A stretch of DNA of 64,000 nt from Gemmatimonadota bacterium (GTDB lineage Bacteria > Latescibacterota > UBA2968 > UBA8231), in assembly GCA_018672475.1 (NCBI GenBank), contig JABHFS010000120.1, positions 83,664 to 147,663 on the forward strand. The letters run 5' to 3'. A program made the position numbers and the translations under genes. Under the pieces are notes generated by a model. The model saw only the letters and a program-made list of their open reading frames with translations. It did no database searches and was not told where the DNA came from. Shown piece after piece: positions 34,471 to 44,941 of the stretch (position 1 is the first letter of the stretch; every line of letters begins with the position of its first letter).

Positions 34471-37355
34471 ATGCCTTCGCCCTCCTCGACGACCGCCGCG
34501 CCGGCTGCATCACCATCAATACGCGAACTATCCGCCGGAGCAAAATCGGCCCTACCCTCTGCATCGCCGATGCCGCCGCCATCTATCAGAGCACCCTCTA
34601 GGGACGCGCCATCAGTAGCATCGGCGATACTGGACGTTTCGCCAGCCGCCATATCTATTCCACCATTCACTTCTGCCTCGCTGTCCACACGCGGTGCACG
34701 CGCGCTGTCCTCCCCCGACTGAGGACCAAAGGGCACCGTCAACTCGACCCACGCTTTGATTTCAACGCCATTATTACGGACTGCCGGATAAAAGACATAG
34801 TCATAAGCTGCTACGACCGCGTTGGAGGCAAAAGGCTCTTCTCCGCGAAAGACCTCCACCGACTCGGGCCGCCCTTCGCGATCGATCAAAACATCGAGCA
34901 GTACCTCGGTCGAATCAAACCCACCGACGGGATAGACCGGCCTCACTAGTTCCCGCACCAATGGCCAATCGCTCAGCGGCATATCCTTTTCCTGCCACTC
35001 GATCTTATCCTCGGGCATCATCAGGGCCAAACCCTCCAATTGCTCGAGGTCGAGATCCTCCTGATCCTCCGCCGCGTAGAAGTCCGGAAACTCCTCCTGC
35101 AAAAAACGGATCTGCGGGCTGCCCCGATCCCGGCGCACAACTTCGCGCAAATAGTGGTTGGCCGAATCCTCTTCAGCCGCAACGGTAAATACCTTCCATA
35201 ATCGGTAGTAGAGGCTCAGATTGGCCTTGTCAAAGGCCAACGCCTGGCGATAAAATTCAATCGCGTCGTCGGAATACCCTTCTTCCCAGGCGATATTCCC
35301 CAATTGGTATAGCGAGCGTGGGTTGTTGAACTGTTCATCGATACTCTGTTCATAAAAATCCCGGGCCATTTTTATATCGCCGCGCCGCTGGGCGCGCTGG
35401 GCAAAACCGAGATGCTTGCGTGCAAGCGAGACCGAATCGAGCGTATCGGGTTCCAGCGCCAACAATTCGATCCGTTCCCCTGGACCAAACTGTCCGCCGA
35501 CAGACTTCAGGCTGCGTTCGAGTTTCGCAATCAGTCCTTCCTCGCGGACCCTCTTCCGCTCTATGGCAAGTTTACCGAACTCGGTTTCGGCGTACTCCTC
35601 TCCTAAGAGCCGGTAACGCCTTTCGGCCTCCAGTGTATCCCCAACGATATTTTCATATGAAGTCGCCGCCAGAAAAGCCGCCCTTGCCCCCGCCACCGTG
35701 CCTGAAAACGCCTGGCTCAAACTGTCCAGCAGCGGCGCATAAGCATAGATATTCTCCGGTTCATGCAGACGCAAACGCTCGATGCGCTCAAACTCCGTCG
35801 CCGCCAACTCTTCGGCCGTAACCCGAGCTTCTTCCCCCAATAGATACCTGGCTTCATTAGCCTGCGCCGAAGCGGGAAAGTCTTCGATCAATCGCGCCAA
35901 ATAGGGACCAGCCGCGCTTTCATCGTTGCCTATCTCGCGGTAGATCCAGGCAATACTGAAAACGGCACGGGGCAATTGATCGCTCTCGGGAAAGCGGCGA
36001 ATGACTTCCTGGTAATAGGCGATGGCCGAATCGGCTTGACCAATATCGTCGCGATAGATCTCACAGGCGCTAAATAAGTCGTCCAGCACCTCGATATTGC
36101 GTGCGACTACGATCTCGTCCTTCGTCGTAGAATCGACTTCGGCGGGCACCCACCCCTCACTCCACACAAGCGGCCCCTGTATGGCCCCCAGCGAATCGGC
36201 ATAGAGCGAATCGGCCCGATGGACCCGAGCCTGCAACTGCTGCAACCGCCCCAAATAGGTCAACATCTCCTGCGCCAATAACACGCCCTGTGAACCGGGG
36301 CTCTCGCTATTGGTCTCTTGGAAATACTCGCGGGCTAACTCGGTGTCGCCGTATTCTTGCAGATGCAACAAACCCGTGCGATAAAGGGCCATTGCCGAGG
36401 AAGGTGTCGTGGGAAAATCATCGCGAACCTGGCCATATTCGTCGAGCGCTTGTTCGAGCAGACGGCGCTCCTCGTAGGACTCGCCGATCAAAAGGCGGGT
36501 GCGCCCCTCAAAATTGCGAAAGCGGCCCTCTTTGAGCAGTTCGACATAGGTCTCGAGCGCCTCTTCTTCTTCGCCCAATGCATAGAGCGCGCGCCCGCTG
36601 TTCAACCTGGCCCGGTATTCCTGGTCCGGATTCGGATCGGCCTGCAAGACATTGCGAAAGGACTGCAAAGCGTCGCCAAGCCGGGCCTCGTCTTGCAAGG
36701 CCATCTGCGCCTCGGCTAAACGCAGCCACAACTGCGCACGGTCACCGCTTGCGGGAAAGGCCTCCAGTACCGTGCGAAACTCTTGGATCGCGGCGACATA
36801 GTCTTCGCGTTCGAAAGCCATCTCACCCAACCGCAACCCGGCCCGCACCGCGATTTCCTCCTCGGCCTCCTCAACGAGCGTTCGGTAGAGTTTTTGCGCC
36901 TGATTATAGATCCGCTGCGCTTCGAGACCTTGCGCACGCCAATAACGGGCCTCGTCGAAAAATTCACTGGCGGGGAAATTTGTTTCCAGATCGCGGAAGG
37001 ATTGCACGGAACGCAGATATTCTCCCCGCCAATAAAACGACTTCCCCATCAGGAACATCGCGTCGTCGACCAAGTCACTCTCTTTGTATTTTTCCAGGAC
37101 CTTAGAAGCCTTGCGAGCAGCCTTGTCGTAGAACTGGTCGGCTTGATTCGAACGCTGACGCTGCAATTCGGGCCCTGCGCCGTCGAACGCCCACCCAGCA
37201 TAGGCCTCTTCGTGTTTTACACGTTCTTTTTCGGCTTTGCGGTAGAATTTTTTGGCGTTGTAGAAGGTGTTGAAATAAACACAGGCCGAAAGCGACAGAC
37301 AACAGACCAGCAGTATTGGCACGAAGGCCCCGATACGGCGTATAAACGCAAGCAT
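34467..37355 (-). CDS. Large TPR lipoprotein with C-terminal TonB-like domain
   Basis: 962 aa from ATG 37355 (GTG 37358 is also possible). The signal ends in a lipobox (CLSLSAC, Cys about 25) followed by YFNTFYNAKKFYRKAEKE, a signature I associate with TPR lipoproteins of FCB-group bacteria. About 15 TPR-like units run from 35 to 745 (YNQAQKLYRTLV, DYVAAIQEFRTVLEAFP, SAIAYYQEVIRRFPESDQL, SDDAIEFYRQALAFDK). A TonB-C-like domain sits about 820-895 (PVYPVGGFDSTEVLLDVLIDREGRPESVEVF), then an acidic low-complexity tail. It probably acts as a periplasmic envelope scaffold. Its place is odd: 13 nt after carB and overlapping pyrK by 4 nt. Confidence 0.85.
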   Translation of the reverse strand: MLAFIRRIGAFVPILLVCCLSLSACVYFNTFYNAKKFYRKAEKERVKHEEAYAGWAFDGAGPELQRQRSNQADQFYDKAARKASKVLEKYKESDLVDDAMFLMGKSFYWRGEYLRSVQSFRDLETNFPASEFFDEARYWRAQGLEAQRIYNQAQKLYRTLVEEAEEEIAVRAGLRLGEMAFEREDYVAAIQEFRTVLEAFPASGDRAQLWLRLAEAQMALQDEARLGDALQSFRNVLQADPNPDQEYRARLNSGRALYALGEEEEALETYVELLKEGRFRNFEGRTRLLIGESYEERRLLEQALDEYGQVRDDFPTTPSSAMALYRTGLLHLQEYGDTELAREYFQETNSESPGSQGVLLAQEMLTYLGRLQQLQARVHRADSLYADSLGAIQGPLVWSEGWVPAEVDSTTKDEIVVARNIEVLDDLFSACEIYRDDIGQADSAIAYYQEVIRRFPESDQLPRAVFSIAWIYREIGNDESAAGPYLARLIEDFPASAQANEARYLLGEEARVTAEELAATEFERIERLRLHEPENIYAYAPLLDSLSQAFSGTVAGARAAFLAATSYENIVGDTLEAERRYRLLGEEYAETEFGKLAIERKRVREEGLIAKLERSLKSVGGQFGPGERIELLALEPDTLDSVSLARKHLGFAQRAQRRGDIKMARDFYEQSIDEQFNNPRSLYQLGNIAWEEGYSDDAIEFYRQALAFDKANLSLYYRLWKVFTVAAEEDSANHYLREVVRRDRGSPQIRFLQEEFPDFYAAEDQEDLDLEQLEGLALMMPEDKIEWQEKDMPLSDWPLVRELVRPVYPVGGFDSTEVLLDVLIDREGRPESVEVFRGEEPFASNAVVAAYDYVFYPAVRNNGVEIKAWVELTVPFGPQSGEDSARAPRVDSEAEVNGGIDMAAGETSSIADATDGASLEGALIDGGGIGDAEGRADFAPADSSRIDGDAAGAAVVEEGEGI

Positions 37356-37371
37356 CACCAGCCGATCGCCC

Positions 37372-40300
37372 CTAAGCCCGATGGTAATCTTGCAGCGCTT
37401 GCACGCTCAGATCAGCGCGCTGCAAAGCCTCGATACCCGCCACAGCGGCCCTCGCACCGGCCATTGTCGTGGTATAGGGCACATTGTTCATAACCGCCGC
37501 GCGGCGCACGACGAAATCATCGTATTGCGAGCTTTCGTCAAGGGGGGTGTTGATGACTAAACCGACCTGCCTGCTGCGAATCGCGTCCTCGATATGCGGC
37601 CGCCCCTCGTGCACCTTGAGCACGCTCTCGGCCTCAATGTCGTGGCGGCTGAGAATATCGCGGGTGCCTTTGGTAGCGACGAGCTCGAATCCGGCTTCGC
37701 ACAACCTGCGGGCGACCGGCACGACTTCCTCCTTGTCGCAATCGGCGACGCTAATAAAGATCCGGCCGCTCGCCGGCAATACAGAGCCCGCCCCCATCTG
37801 CGCCTTGAGGAAAGCCGTACCAAAATCAGGGCCAATCCCCATCACTTCACCGGTCGATTTCATTTCAGGACCCAGCAGGCTGTCGGCTCCGGGGAATTTC
37901 ATAAAGGGCAGGACCGCTTCCTTGACCGAGACATGATTCGGAACAATCTCTTCGGTGAAATCCTGTTCCCGCAAGCTTTTGCCGACCATGACCCGGGCGG
38001 CGATCTTCGCCAATGGCCGACCAATCGCCTTGCTGACGAAAGGCACCGTGCGCGAGGCCCGTGGATTGACCTCGATTACATAGACCTCGTCCTGGTATAT
38101 AGCGTATTGCACATTCATCAAACCGACCACGTCGAGCCCTCGCGCCAATGCATGCGTATAACGGCGCATCGTCTCGATATGCTCAGCGGGAGTGTCGAAA
38201 GGAGGTAGGGCACAGGCACTGTCACCGGAGTGCACCCCGGCGTGCTCGATGTGTTGCATGATGCCACCGACAACGACATCGACCCCATCCGCCACCGCGT
38301 CGACATCGAATTCCTCAGCTCTCTGTAAATAGCGATCGATCAGTACTGGCCGTTCGGGCGAGACATCTATCGCCTCGTTCATATACTTTTCTAAACTACC
38401 GGCATCGTAGACGATAACCATCGCCCGCCCGCCTAATACGTAGGAAGGCCTCACTATGACAGGATAGCCAATCCGCTCCGCCACTTCACTAGCCTCGGCA
38501 AAACTAGACGCCAAACCGTTCTCTGGCTGGCGGATATCCAGTTCGCGCAGCAAGTTGCCGAAGCGCTCGCGATCTTCGGCCAAATCGATGCTGCTGGGTG
38601 AAGTGCCGACGATGGGCACTCCTTCCCGTTCAAGTTCCGCCGCCAGATTCAACGGAGTCTGCCCCCCGAACTGCACAATGACCCCGTCGGGTTGCTCACG
38701 GTCGACGATATGCAGCACGTCTTCCACCGTCAATGGCTCAAAATAAAGTTTGTCCGCCGTATCGTAATCGGTGCTGACCGTCTCTGGATTAGAGTTGACC
38801 ATAATCGTTTCATAACCGTCCTCGCGCAGCGCGAAACAGGCGTGAACGCAGCAATAATCGAACTCGATCCCCTGGCCGATGCGGTTGGGGCCGCCGCCGA
38901 GGATAATGATCTTCTTGCGATCCGACCGCACAGACTCGTCTTCGCGATCATATGTTGAGTAGTGGTACGGGGTGTGCGCTTCGAACTCCGCGGCGCAGGT
39001 ATCCACCGTCTTGTAGACCGGACGGATACCCAATTCGCGGCGGCGGTCGCGTACGCTCACTTCGTCGCACTCGCTGAGATGAGCCAACTGACGATCGCTA
39101 AACCCCCACTCTTTGGCTTGGCGCAACAGCGCTGGGTTTTCGCGCGCGTCCTCTTTTTTTAGCCGCCATTCGAGTTCGGACAGTTGATAGAGCTGGTCGA
39201 GAAACCACGGGTCGATGCCGGTAAGATTATATATTTGCTCGTGGGTATAGCCCTTGTCGATCGCCAGTTTGATATAGGAAATTCGCTGTGAATTGGGACG
39301 ACTCAACTTCTCGCGCAGTTCCTTGTCAGAAACCTTGGCCGGATCCGGGCCTTTGCCGTCGGCGCCGAAACCAGCCCGCCCCGTCTCTAGCGAGCGCAAC
39401 CCCTTCTGCAGCGATTCCTTGAAGGTCCGGCCAATCGCCATCGTCTCCCCCACCGAACGCATCTGAGTATCGAGCACGTCCGGCGTGCTGGGAAATTTCT
39501 CAAAGGTGAAACGCGGAATCTTGGTCACCACATAGTCGATCGTCGGCTCAAAAGAAGCCGGAGTCTCGCGAGTGATATCATTGCGGAGCTCGTCGAGGGT
39601 ATAACCGACGGCCAGCTTGGCGGCGATTTTAGCGATAGGGAAACCCGTGGCCTTCGAAGCCAACGCCGACGAACGCGAAACCCGTGGGTTCATCTCGATA
39701 ACCGTCATCCGGCCGTCTCGCGGATTGAGCGCAAACTGAATATTGGACCCGCCGGTTTCGACCCCGATCTCGCGGATGACGCGAATCGCCGCGTCGCGCA
39801 TAATCTGATATTCGACGTCCGATAGCGTCTGCGCCGGTGCGACGGTCAAACTGTCGCCGGTATGGACCCCCATCGGATCGAAGTTCTCAATCGAACAGAT
39901 AATGACCACATTGTCGTTGCGGTCGCGCATAACCTCCAGTTCGTATTCCTTCCAACCGATGACCGATTCCTCGATCAGCACCTCGTCAATCGGGCTCAGG
40001 TCGAGCCCATGGCTTATAATGCGCTCGAACTCTTCGGCATTATAAGCAATCCCCCCACCGGACCCCCCCATCGTGAATGAAGGACGAACAATCGTCGGAT
40101 AGCCCAATTCGGCCTGATGCTGCTGAGCCTCTTCCAACGTGTGGATAAAAAAGCCATGCGTCATATCGAGCCCCGCCCGATCCATCGCCGCCTTAAAGAG
40201 CTCGCGATTCTCCGCCATTTTGATCGCGTTCAACTGGGCGCCGATCAATTCAACACCGTGCTCGGCTAGGACCCCGTTTTCCGCCAATGCCACCGCCACG

Positions 40301-40590
40301 TTAAGCGCGGTTTGTCCGCCGAGCGTCGGCAAAAGTGCCTGTGGTTTCTCTGCGGCGATAATCCGGGCGCAAATATCGGGAGTGATCGGTTCGATATAGG
40401 TCCGATCCGCCGTCTCGGGATCCGTCATGATCGTCGCGGGATTGCTATTGACCAGAATGATCTCGTATCCCTCTTCCCGCAGCGCTTTGCAAGCCTGGGT
40501 ACCGGAATAGTCAAACTCACAGGCCTGGCCGATCACAATTGGCCCGGATCCGATGAGCATTATTTTTTGTATGTCAGTGCGTTTGGGCAT
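37372..40590 (-). CDS. carB: Carbamoyl-phosphate synthase large subunit
   Basis: 1072 aa, full length. Makes carbamoyl phosphate for pyrimidine and arginine synthesis from ammonia, bicarbonate and two ATP. The duplicated ATP-grasp halves are evident: [21 protein letters not shown] at the start and [19 protein letters not shown] near 560, with [15 protein letters not shown] and [15 protein letters not shown]. The C-terminal MGS-like regulatory domain (about 940-1072) contains [18 protein letters not shown]. The glutaminase subunit carA is not adjacent. It heads the carB-lipoprotein-pyrK-pyrD cluster and follows a leader hairpin. Confidence 0.97.
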   Translation of the reverse strand: MPKRTDIQKIMLIGSGPIVIGQACEFDYSGTQACKALREEGYEIILVNSNPATIMTDPETADRTYIEPITPDICARIIAAEKPQALLPTLGGQTALNVAVALAENGVLAEHGVELIGAQLNAIKMAENRELFKAAMDRAGLDMTHGFFIHTLEEAQQHQAELGYPTIVRPSFTMGGSGGGIAYNAEEFERIISHGLDLSPIDEVLIEESVIGWKEYELEVMRDRNDNVVIICSIENFDPMGVHTGDSLTVAPAQTLSDVEYQIMRDAAIRVIREIGVETGGSNIQFALNPRDGRMTVIEMNPRVSRSSALASKATGFPIAKIAAKLAVGYTLDELRNDITRETPASFEPTIDYVVTKIPRFTFEKFPSTPDVLDTQMRSVGETMAIGRTFKESLQKGLRSLETGRAGFGADGKGPDPAKVSDKELREKLSRPNSQRISYIKLAIDKGYTHEQIYNLTGIDPWFLDQLYQLSELEWRLKKEDARENPALLRQAKEWGFSDRQLAHLSECDEVSVRDRRRELGIRPVYKTVDTCAAEFEAHTPYHYSTYDREDESVRSDRKKIIILGGGPNRIGQGIEFDYCCVHACFALREDGYETIMVNSNPETVSTDYDTADKLYFEPLTVEDVLHIVDREQPDGVIVQFGGQTPLNLAAELEREGVPIVGTSPSSIDLAEDRERFGNLLRELDIRQPENGLASSFAEASEVAERIGYPVIVRPSYVLGGRAMVIVYDAGSLEKYMNEAIDVSPERPVLIDRYLQRAEEFDVDAVADGVDVVVGGIMQHIEHAGVHSGDSACALPPFDTPAEHIETMRRYTHALARGLDVVGLMNVQYAIYQDEVYVIEVNPRASRTVPFVSKAIGRPLAKIAARVMVGKSLREQDFTEEIVPNHVSVKEAVLPFMKFPGADSLLGPEMKSTGEVMGIGPDFGTAFLKAQMGAGSVLPASGRIFISVADCDKEEVVPVARRLCEAGFELVATKGTRDILSRHDIEAESVLKVHEGRPHIEDAIRSRQVGLVINTPLDESSQYDDFVVRRAAVMNNVPYTTTMAGARAAVAGIEALQRADLSVQALQDYHRA

Positions 40591-40631
40591 GAAGGGACTT
40601 TCAGAGACTCAAAGGGCGCGTATCGCGCGTA

Positions 40632-40659
40632 CAAAAATAGAGATGCGCACGCGCATCTC
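40632..40659 (-). terminator. Hairpin and T-tract between the small membrane gene and carB
   Basis: Minus strand GAGATGCG/CGCATCTC 8-bp stem with a 4-nt loop, followed by TATTTTTGT. It lies 76 nt after the upstream stop and 42 nt before carB, so it either ends the upstream gene or attenuates carB. Confidence 0.65.
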
Positions 40660-40734
40660 AGGCTTGGCAAAATGTAGGAAATTTAGGACGGAATGGAAAG
40701 GGAAGAGCGTTTTGCGACTGCGATCGCCTGCCCA

Positions 40735-41253
40735 TCAGGGATTCTGGATGAATCCCAAATAGATGAGCAACATGATAAGCACAACCGTCGTGCCATAACC
40801 CAACTTTAGCAGCAATTGTCTATGGTGTTCCCAATTATAGCTCTGCTTGAGCTTAAACTTGGGACGAACGATTTCCTTTATCTCGCCCTGAAAACGCTGT
40901 TCGTCAATTAGGCGAACCAATTGCGGGTCATAGTCGGCGATAGCCTTTAAAATCATGCGCTTGCGACGGGCGATTTTCTCGGCGAAGGCTTCTTGCGCGT
41001 CTTTTATTTTTCCACCAGCCTCGTCAAAGGACGCCTCCTCATCGGAGTGATCAGCGATGAGAATACAGGTCTTTTCCCGGGCCAGGTCCTCTGCCAAACC
41101 GCTGATGGCTTCGCGGTTTTTTACATTGGCCTCAATAATAGCATAGCAGGTGTCTATAAAGCGCCTAAAATCCTCACGGATCTCGGCCTCGGAAAGGCCG
41201 AGTAAATAGGACTCTTCAATGATTTCTTCAATGGCGTCTTTGACGTTAGCCAT
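40735..41253 (-). CDS. Uncharacterised tail-anchored membrane protein
   Basis: 172 aa from ATG 41253; the track's TTG 41274 is possible but lies in an inverted repeat. Family unknown. The N-terminal 145 residues are helical, charged and soluble (DAIEEIIEESYLLGLSEAEIREDF, EKIARRKRMILKAIADYD). The last 25 form one membrane helix (LGYGTTVVLIMLLIYLGFI), so it looks C-terminally anchored with the body in the cytoplasm. The promoter region holds a strong inverted repeat. It is not clearly related to neighbouring carB. Confidence 0.65.
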   Translation of the reverse strand: MANVKDAIEEIIEESYLLGLSEAEIREDFRRFIDTCYAIIEANVKNREAISGLAEDLAREKTCILIADHSDEEASFDEAGGKIKDAQEAFAEKIARRKRMILKAIADYDPQLVRLIDEQRFQGEIKEIVRPKFKLKQSYNWEHHRQLLLKLGYGTTVVLIMLLIYLGFIQNP

Positions 41254-41270
41254 AATTTGCGATTCTATGG

Positions 41271-41310
41271 TCAATATCGGTTGTTACGGTATAGTTACAA
41301 CCGATATTGA
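41271..41310. promoter_or_regulatory. 14-bp inverted repeat, candidate operator
   Basis: TCAATATCGGTTGT and its exact complement are separated by 12 nt, directly upstream of the small membrane gene (17 nt from its ATG). The arm length and perfection suggest a dimeric regulator site or an RNA hairpin covering the start region. No T-tract is present. Confidence 0.55.
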
Positions 41311-41378
41311 CAGTGATAATTAGATCCTAAATTCGCTTAACTAAAACCTTTATATGTTACAGCACTGACCAGGGGATG

Positions 41379-42956
41379 TCAAGTAGAACGCGCCGCGTCC
41401 TCTGAGGTCTCAACAAGCGTCCGAGGCACTTCGGCAGCAATATCCCCCGCCCGCATTCCCCATTCACCCAAACGGTCGCGTGCTCGGTCGCCAGCACGGC
41501 CGTGAATATAAACGCCTTGACAAGCCGCGACCTCGGCCTCGACACCCTGCCCCATCAAACCAGCGATTATCCCGGTCAGCACATCGCCCGACCCTGCGGT
41601 AGCCATGCCCGGATTTCCACTGGAATTTACTGCTACCCGCCCATCTTTAAAAGCCACTACCGTCGGCGCCCCCTTGAGGACCAACGTCAACTTGTACGCT
41701 TCCGCGAAATCGCGGGCAACCGCGAGCGGGGCTTCCGCAATCTGCTCTTTATCTAAACCACTCAACCTGGCGAATTCGCCAATATGCGGTGTGAGGACAA
41801 TCGGTACCGGTCGCCCTTTCAACAGTTCAGTGCATCCAGCAAAAGCATTGAGCCCATCCGCATCCAACACCAGCGGGATTTCAATCTCGGCGACTACCCG
41901 CCGCACGAGTTCCATCGTCTCCCGATACCCCCCCAAACCCGGCCCCATCGCGCAAATATCGGCTCGTCGCAACATATCCCGCACATCGCCTAAAGCCCTC
42001 AGCGACAAACAGCGTTTTTTACGCACTTCCGGCAACGGCCGAGTCATCACTTCCGACAATTTAACTTCGAGAATATCGTTGAGGCTTTGCGGTATCCCAA
42101 GGCTTACGCGACCTCCACCGCTTCTAAGAGCGGCTTCCGCCGTCAAAGCCGCTGCCCCCGTCATACCGACCGAACCGGCAACGACCGCCACCGACCCACA
42201 ACGGCCTTTGTGCGCGTCTCCACTACGCCGCGGCAATAGCGAGCCCAGATTCTCAGCGTCCAATAACCAGGCCGTATTCGGTGTATTCCTTACTATGTGT
42301 TCTGGAAAGCCGATATCGGCCAAGTGCAACGTTCCACAATAGGATCGACCGGGGTAAAAAACTTGGCCTACCTTGGCCACGCCAAAGGTCACCGTCAACG
42401 CCGCTTGCACGCAAGCCCCTTGGACCCTGCCTGTATCGGCCTCCACTCCCGAAGGCAAATCGACGGCGACTACAGGCCTTTGCCCCTCGACTACCCGAGC
42501 GATAATCCGAGAAATTTCCAGCCGAGGCGCATCGCGCAAACCCGTGCCCAATAGCGCGTCGACTACCAGGTCGGCTTCGCTAATAGCCGCATCCAGTGGG
42601 GTCAAATCGGCCGCCGGTATTTCGACCGTCCCGCCTGCACGCTCATAACGCTGCAAATGTTCTTCCGCGTCACCTTGAACCACCTGTCGATCGACCGCCA
42701 GAAATACCCGCGTCGTGACACCACCCGCCCGCAATAGACGAGCGACGACAAAACCGTCGCCGCCATTATTGCCCTTGCCGCATAGAACCACTGCGCGCAA
42801 ACCCACCAGGCCATCCCAGCGCGCGGCGATGGCCGCGACGACTTCAGCCCCCGCTCGCTCCATCAACTCGACACCGGGGATCCCCGCCTCAGCGATCGTG
42901 CGGCGATCGAGTTCGGCCATCTCGCGACCCGTGAGCAATTTAGCCAGTTGCAGCAC
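41379..42956 (-). CDS. nnrDE: Bifunctional NAD(P)H-hydrate epimerase/ADP-dependent dehydratase
   Basis: 525 aa. Repairs hydrated NADH/NADPH: the N-terminal YjeF_N epimerase (about 1-215) has AGIPGVELMERAG and VVLCGKGNNGGDGFVVARLL; the C-terminal ribokinase-like dehydratase (about 225-515) has GRCGSVAVVAGSVGMTGAAALTAEAAL, VLDADGLNAFAG, VLTPHIGEFARL and NPGMATAGSGDVLTGIIAGL with the catalytic Asp. Start GTG 42956 follows the upstream stop directly. It is the last of a five-gene run containing a nucleotidyltransferase/CinA fusion, a plausible functional partner. Confidence 0.95.
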   Translation of the reverse strand: MLQLAKLLTGREMAELDRRTIAEAGIPGVELMERAGAEVVAAIAARWDGLVGLRAVVLCGKGNNGGDGFVVARLLRAGGVTTRVFLAVDRQVVQGDAEEHLQRYERAGGTVEIPAADLTPLDAAISEADLVVDALLGTGLRDAPRLEISRIIARVVEGQRPVVAVDLPSGVEADTGRVQGACVQAALTVTFGVAKVGQVFYPGRSYCGTLHLADIGFPEHIVRNTPNTAWLLDAENLGSLLPRRSGDAHKGRCGSVAVVAGSVGMTGAAALTAEAALRSGGGRVSLGIPQSLNDILEVKLSEVMTRPLPEVRKKRCLSLRALGDVRDMLRRADICAMGPGLGGYRETMELVRRVVAEIEIPLVLDADGLNAFAGCTELLKGRPVPIVLTPHIGEFARLSGLDKEQIAEAPLAVARDFAEAYKLTLVLKGAPTVVAFKDGRVAVNSSGNPGMATAGSGDVLTGIIAGLMGQGVEAEVAACQGVYIHGRAGDRARDRLGEWGMRAGDIAAEVPRTLVETSEDAARST

Positions 42957-43697
42957 TCAAACCTCCCAGGGGCGGATCAGTTCACGCAGGCCACGGGGCA
43001 CCTCGACGGGTAGAGCCTCACCGGTATATTTGGGCAAAAGCGCACGTAGAACCATGCTCATCAAAAGGGCCCAAGCCGTCATCACGCCGCAAAACAAACC
43101 CAACCCCGAAGCCAGACCGACCGCAAGAAAAAAAATCGCGCCCAGCAACAAAGTGAGAGACCATTTGAGATTATCTACCGCGAGTAACAGGCTCTGCCGC
43201 AGCGTAGCCCAAACCGACCCTTCTTGTGTGACCAACACGGGAAAGAGATAGAGAGCCATAATCCCTGCCAGCAGCAGCAACCAAATCATCAAGCCGCTCA
43301 ATAGAGCGCCCAACCAGCCACCCAACTGTTGGTAGAAAAACATATTGACCAGTATTAGACCCGTAGCGACGATCAGCGATCCGCCCAACGCCGTTGCACG
43401 CCAAAACAAACGACGTCCAGTAAGTAAAATTTCCCGCATATTAAATTCATCGCCGCGCGCCCAATAAGCACAGACAATAAAAAGCAGAACCGTGGCCGGA
43501 GAGCCAAAAAGCAGCACACCGGCTAAGACGACTGCACAGGGCAAGAAAAGACCGCCGAGCGAAAAACCAAAGCGCAAGAGCATATAAGCCGCCCCAATCC
43601 AGGGTAGGCTCAATAGACTCCACAGCAAGTTATAGGCGACAATCCCACCCAGGTGATCGTACGCCGTCCAAAAATAACGCCGTAAAATATCGCTCAC
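42957..43697 (-). CDS. YesL/DUF624-like integral membrane protein
   Basis: 246 aa with five to six hydrophobic segments (VAYNLLWSLLSLPWIGAAYML, CAVVLAGVLLFGSPATVLLFIV, GSLIVATGLILVNMF, LSGLMIWLLLLAGIMALYLFPVL, WSLTLLLGAIFFLAVGLASGLGL). The pattern, including FPVLVTQEGSVWATLRQSLLLAVDNLKWSL, resembles the DUF624/YesL group of unknown function. Start GTG 43697 overlaps the M20 peptidase stop by 4 nt, and the next gene begins immediately after it, so it is firmly in the operon. Confidence 0.7.
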   Translation of the reverse strand: MSDILRRYFWTAYDHLGGIVAYNLLWSLLSLPWIGAAYMLLRFGFSLGGLFLPCAVVLAGVLLFGSPATVLLFIVCAYWARGDEFNMREILLTGRRLFWRATALGGSLIVATGLILVNMFFYQQLGGWLGALLSGLMIWLLLLAGIMALYLFPVLVTQEGSVWATLRQSLLLAVDNLKWSLTLLLGAIFFLAVGLASGLGLFCGVMTAWALLMSMVLRALLPKYTGEALPVEVPRGLRELIRPWEV

Positions 43698-44941
43698 AGC
43701 ACCTCGAAACCCCGTTGCATAAACTCGGCATAGGTGCGGGCGGTCAATACCAGATCGCGCACCCGTACCCGCTCATCAACCCCATGTGCATGTTCCCCCT
43801 TAACCCCATAGCCAATTCCGGGCAATCCGCCTTCGACGACAAAGTAGTGCAAATCGGTAAATCCGGACGTCACCTTGAAACCAGCTGCACGGCGCCGCAC
43901 CGCCTGCACCGCCCGCGCAAAAGCCTCTGGCAATCCATCTTCGACATCGACGACGCAAGGCTCGATCTGCAAAGGTGACTCTACGCGATAGGACAGTAGG
44001 GCCTGCTGATCCGCCGCCTGGCTGACCGCTCGCCGCAGTTCGCGTTCGACTGCTGCGAGTTTCTCACCGGGGACCAAGCGGCGATCAATAGAAAAACGTG
44101 CGCACTCGGCGACGGTGTTGACCTTATCACCCTGTCCGCCTGAGAACGTGCCGCCAATATTAATCGTGGGATTGCGGGGTTGGCCGTCAAAATCGACAAA
44201 GCTTCGGCGGGCCTCCTGCAATTTGCGTTTGTAGTCCTGCAGTTTATTCACCACACCGGCCAACGCCTCAAAGGCATTGACTCCCTGTTCCGGCCTAGAA
44301 GCGTGCGCCGCCTTACCGGTTAATTCAACCTCCAACCACAGCACGCCATTATGACCACAGCCCACTTGGGTACCGGCCGCCCCTTCGCAGACGACCGCAA
44401 AATCGGCATTGAGCAAACCTTGGCCGACGACCCAACCAGCGCCCAATTCGCCGCCCGTCTCTTCGTCAGCGGTAAAAGAGCATTCGATATTGAACGCCGG
44501 CTCGACACCCGAGGCCTGCAGCGCCTCCACCGCCATCAACAAGGCCGCAATTGAGCCCTTCATATCCCCCGAGCCCCGTCCGTAGACCGCACCGGCAGCA
44601 ATGCCCGGTTCGAACGGATCGCCAAATTTCCACTGCCCCGAACAGGGGACCACATCATAGTGGGCGTTGAAATGCACGGTCCGCTCCCGTCCGACATCCC
44701 AACGAGCGATCAAATTATAGCGGGGATACTCGCTCGAACCAATTATCCGTCGCACTTCACCGTCGGGAACGCGATGGACCTTGCTGCGCATACCAAGCCC
44801 TTGACAGCGGACCGAGAGATGTTCGACCATCGCGCGATAGTCCAGCCCCGGCGGATTAACCGTGCCAATCCTGACCATATCCTGCAAATTGCGCACCAAC
44901 TGGCTTTCACGGTCCTCGATATAGCGATGTACTGAACTCAT
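43694..44941 (-). CDS. M20-family metallopeptidase (ArgE/DapE/ACY1-like)
   Basis: 415 aa. Zinc-dependent deacylase or dipeptidase fold. Metal and catalytic motifs: HFNAHYDVVPC (His and Asp), GRGSGDMKGSIAALLMAVEAL (bridging Asp), TADEETGGELGAGW (catalytic Glu) and VCEGAAG. Dimerisation domain about 195-310 (LTGKAAHASRPEQGVNAFEAL). Which N-acyl amino acid or peptide it cleaves cannot be told. It overlaps both neighbours by 4 nt. Confidence 0.9.
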   Translation of the reverse strand: MSSVHRYIEDRESQLVRNLQDMVRIGTVNPPGLDYRAMVEHLSVRCQGLGMRSKVHRVPDGEVRRIIGSSEYPRYNLIARWDVGRERTVHFNAHYDVVPCSGQWKFGDPFEPGIAAGAVYGRGSGDMKGSIAALLMAVEALQASGVEPAFNIECSFTADEETGGELGAGWVVGQGLLNADFAVVCEGAAGTQVGCGHNGVLWLEVELTGKAAHASRPEQGVNAFEALAGVVNKLQDYKRKLQEARRSFVDFDGQPRNPTINIGGTFSGGQGDKVNTVAECARFSIDRRLVPGEKLAAVERELRRAVSQAADQQALLSYRVESPLQIEPCVVDVEDGLPEAFARAVQAVRRRAAGFKVTSGFTDLHYFVVEGGLPGIGYGVKGEHAHGVDERVRVRDLVLTARTYAEFMQRGFEVL

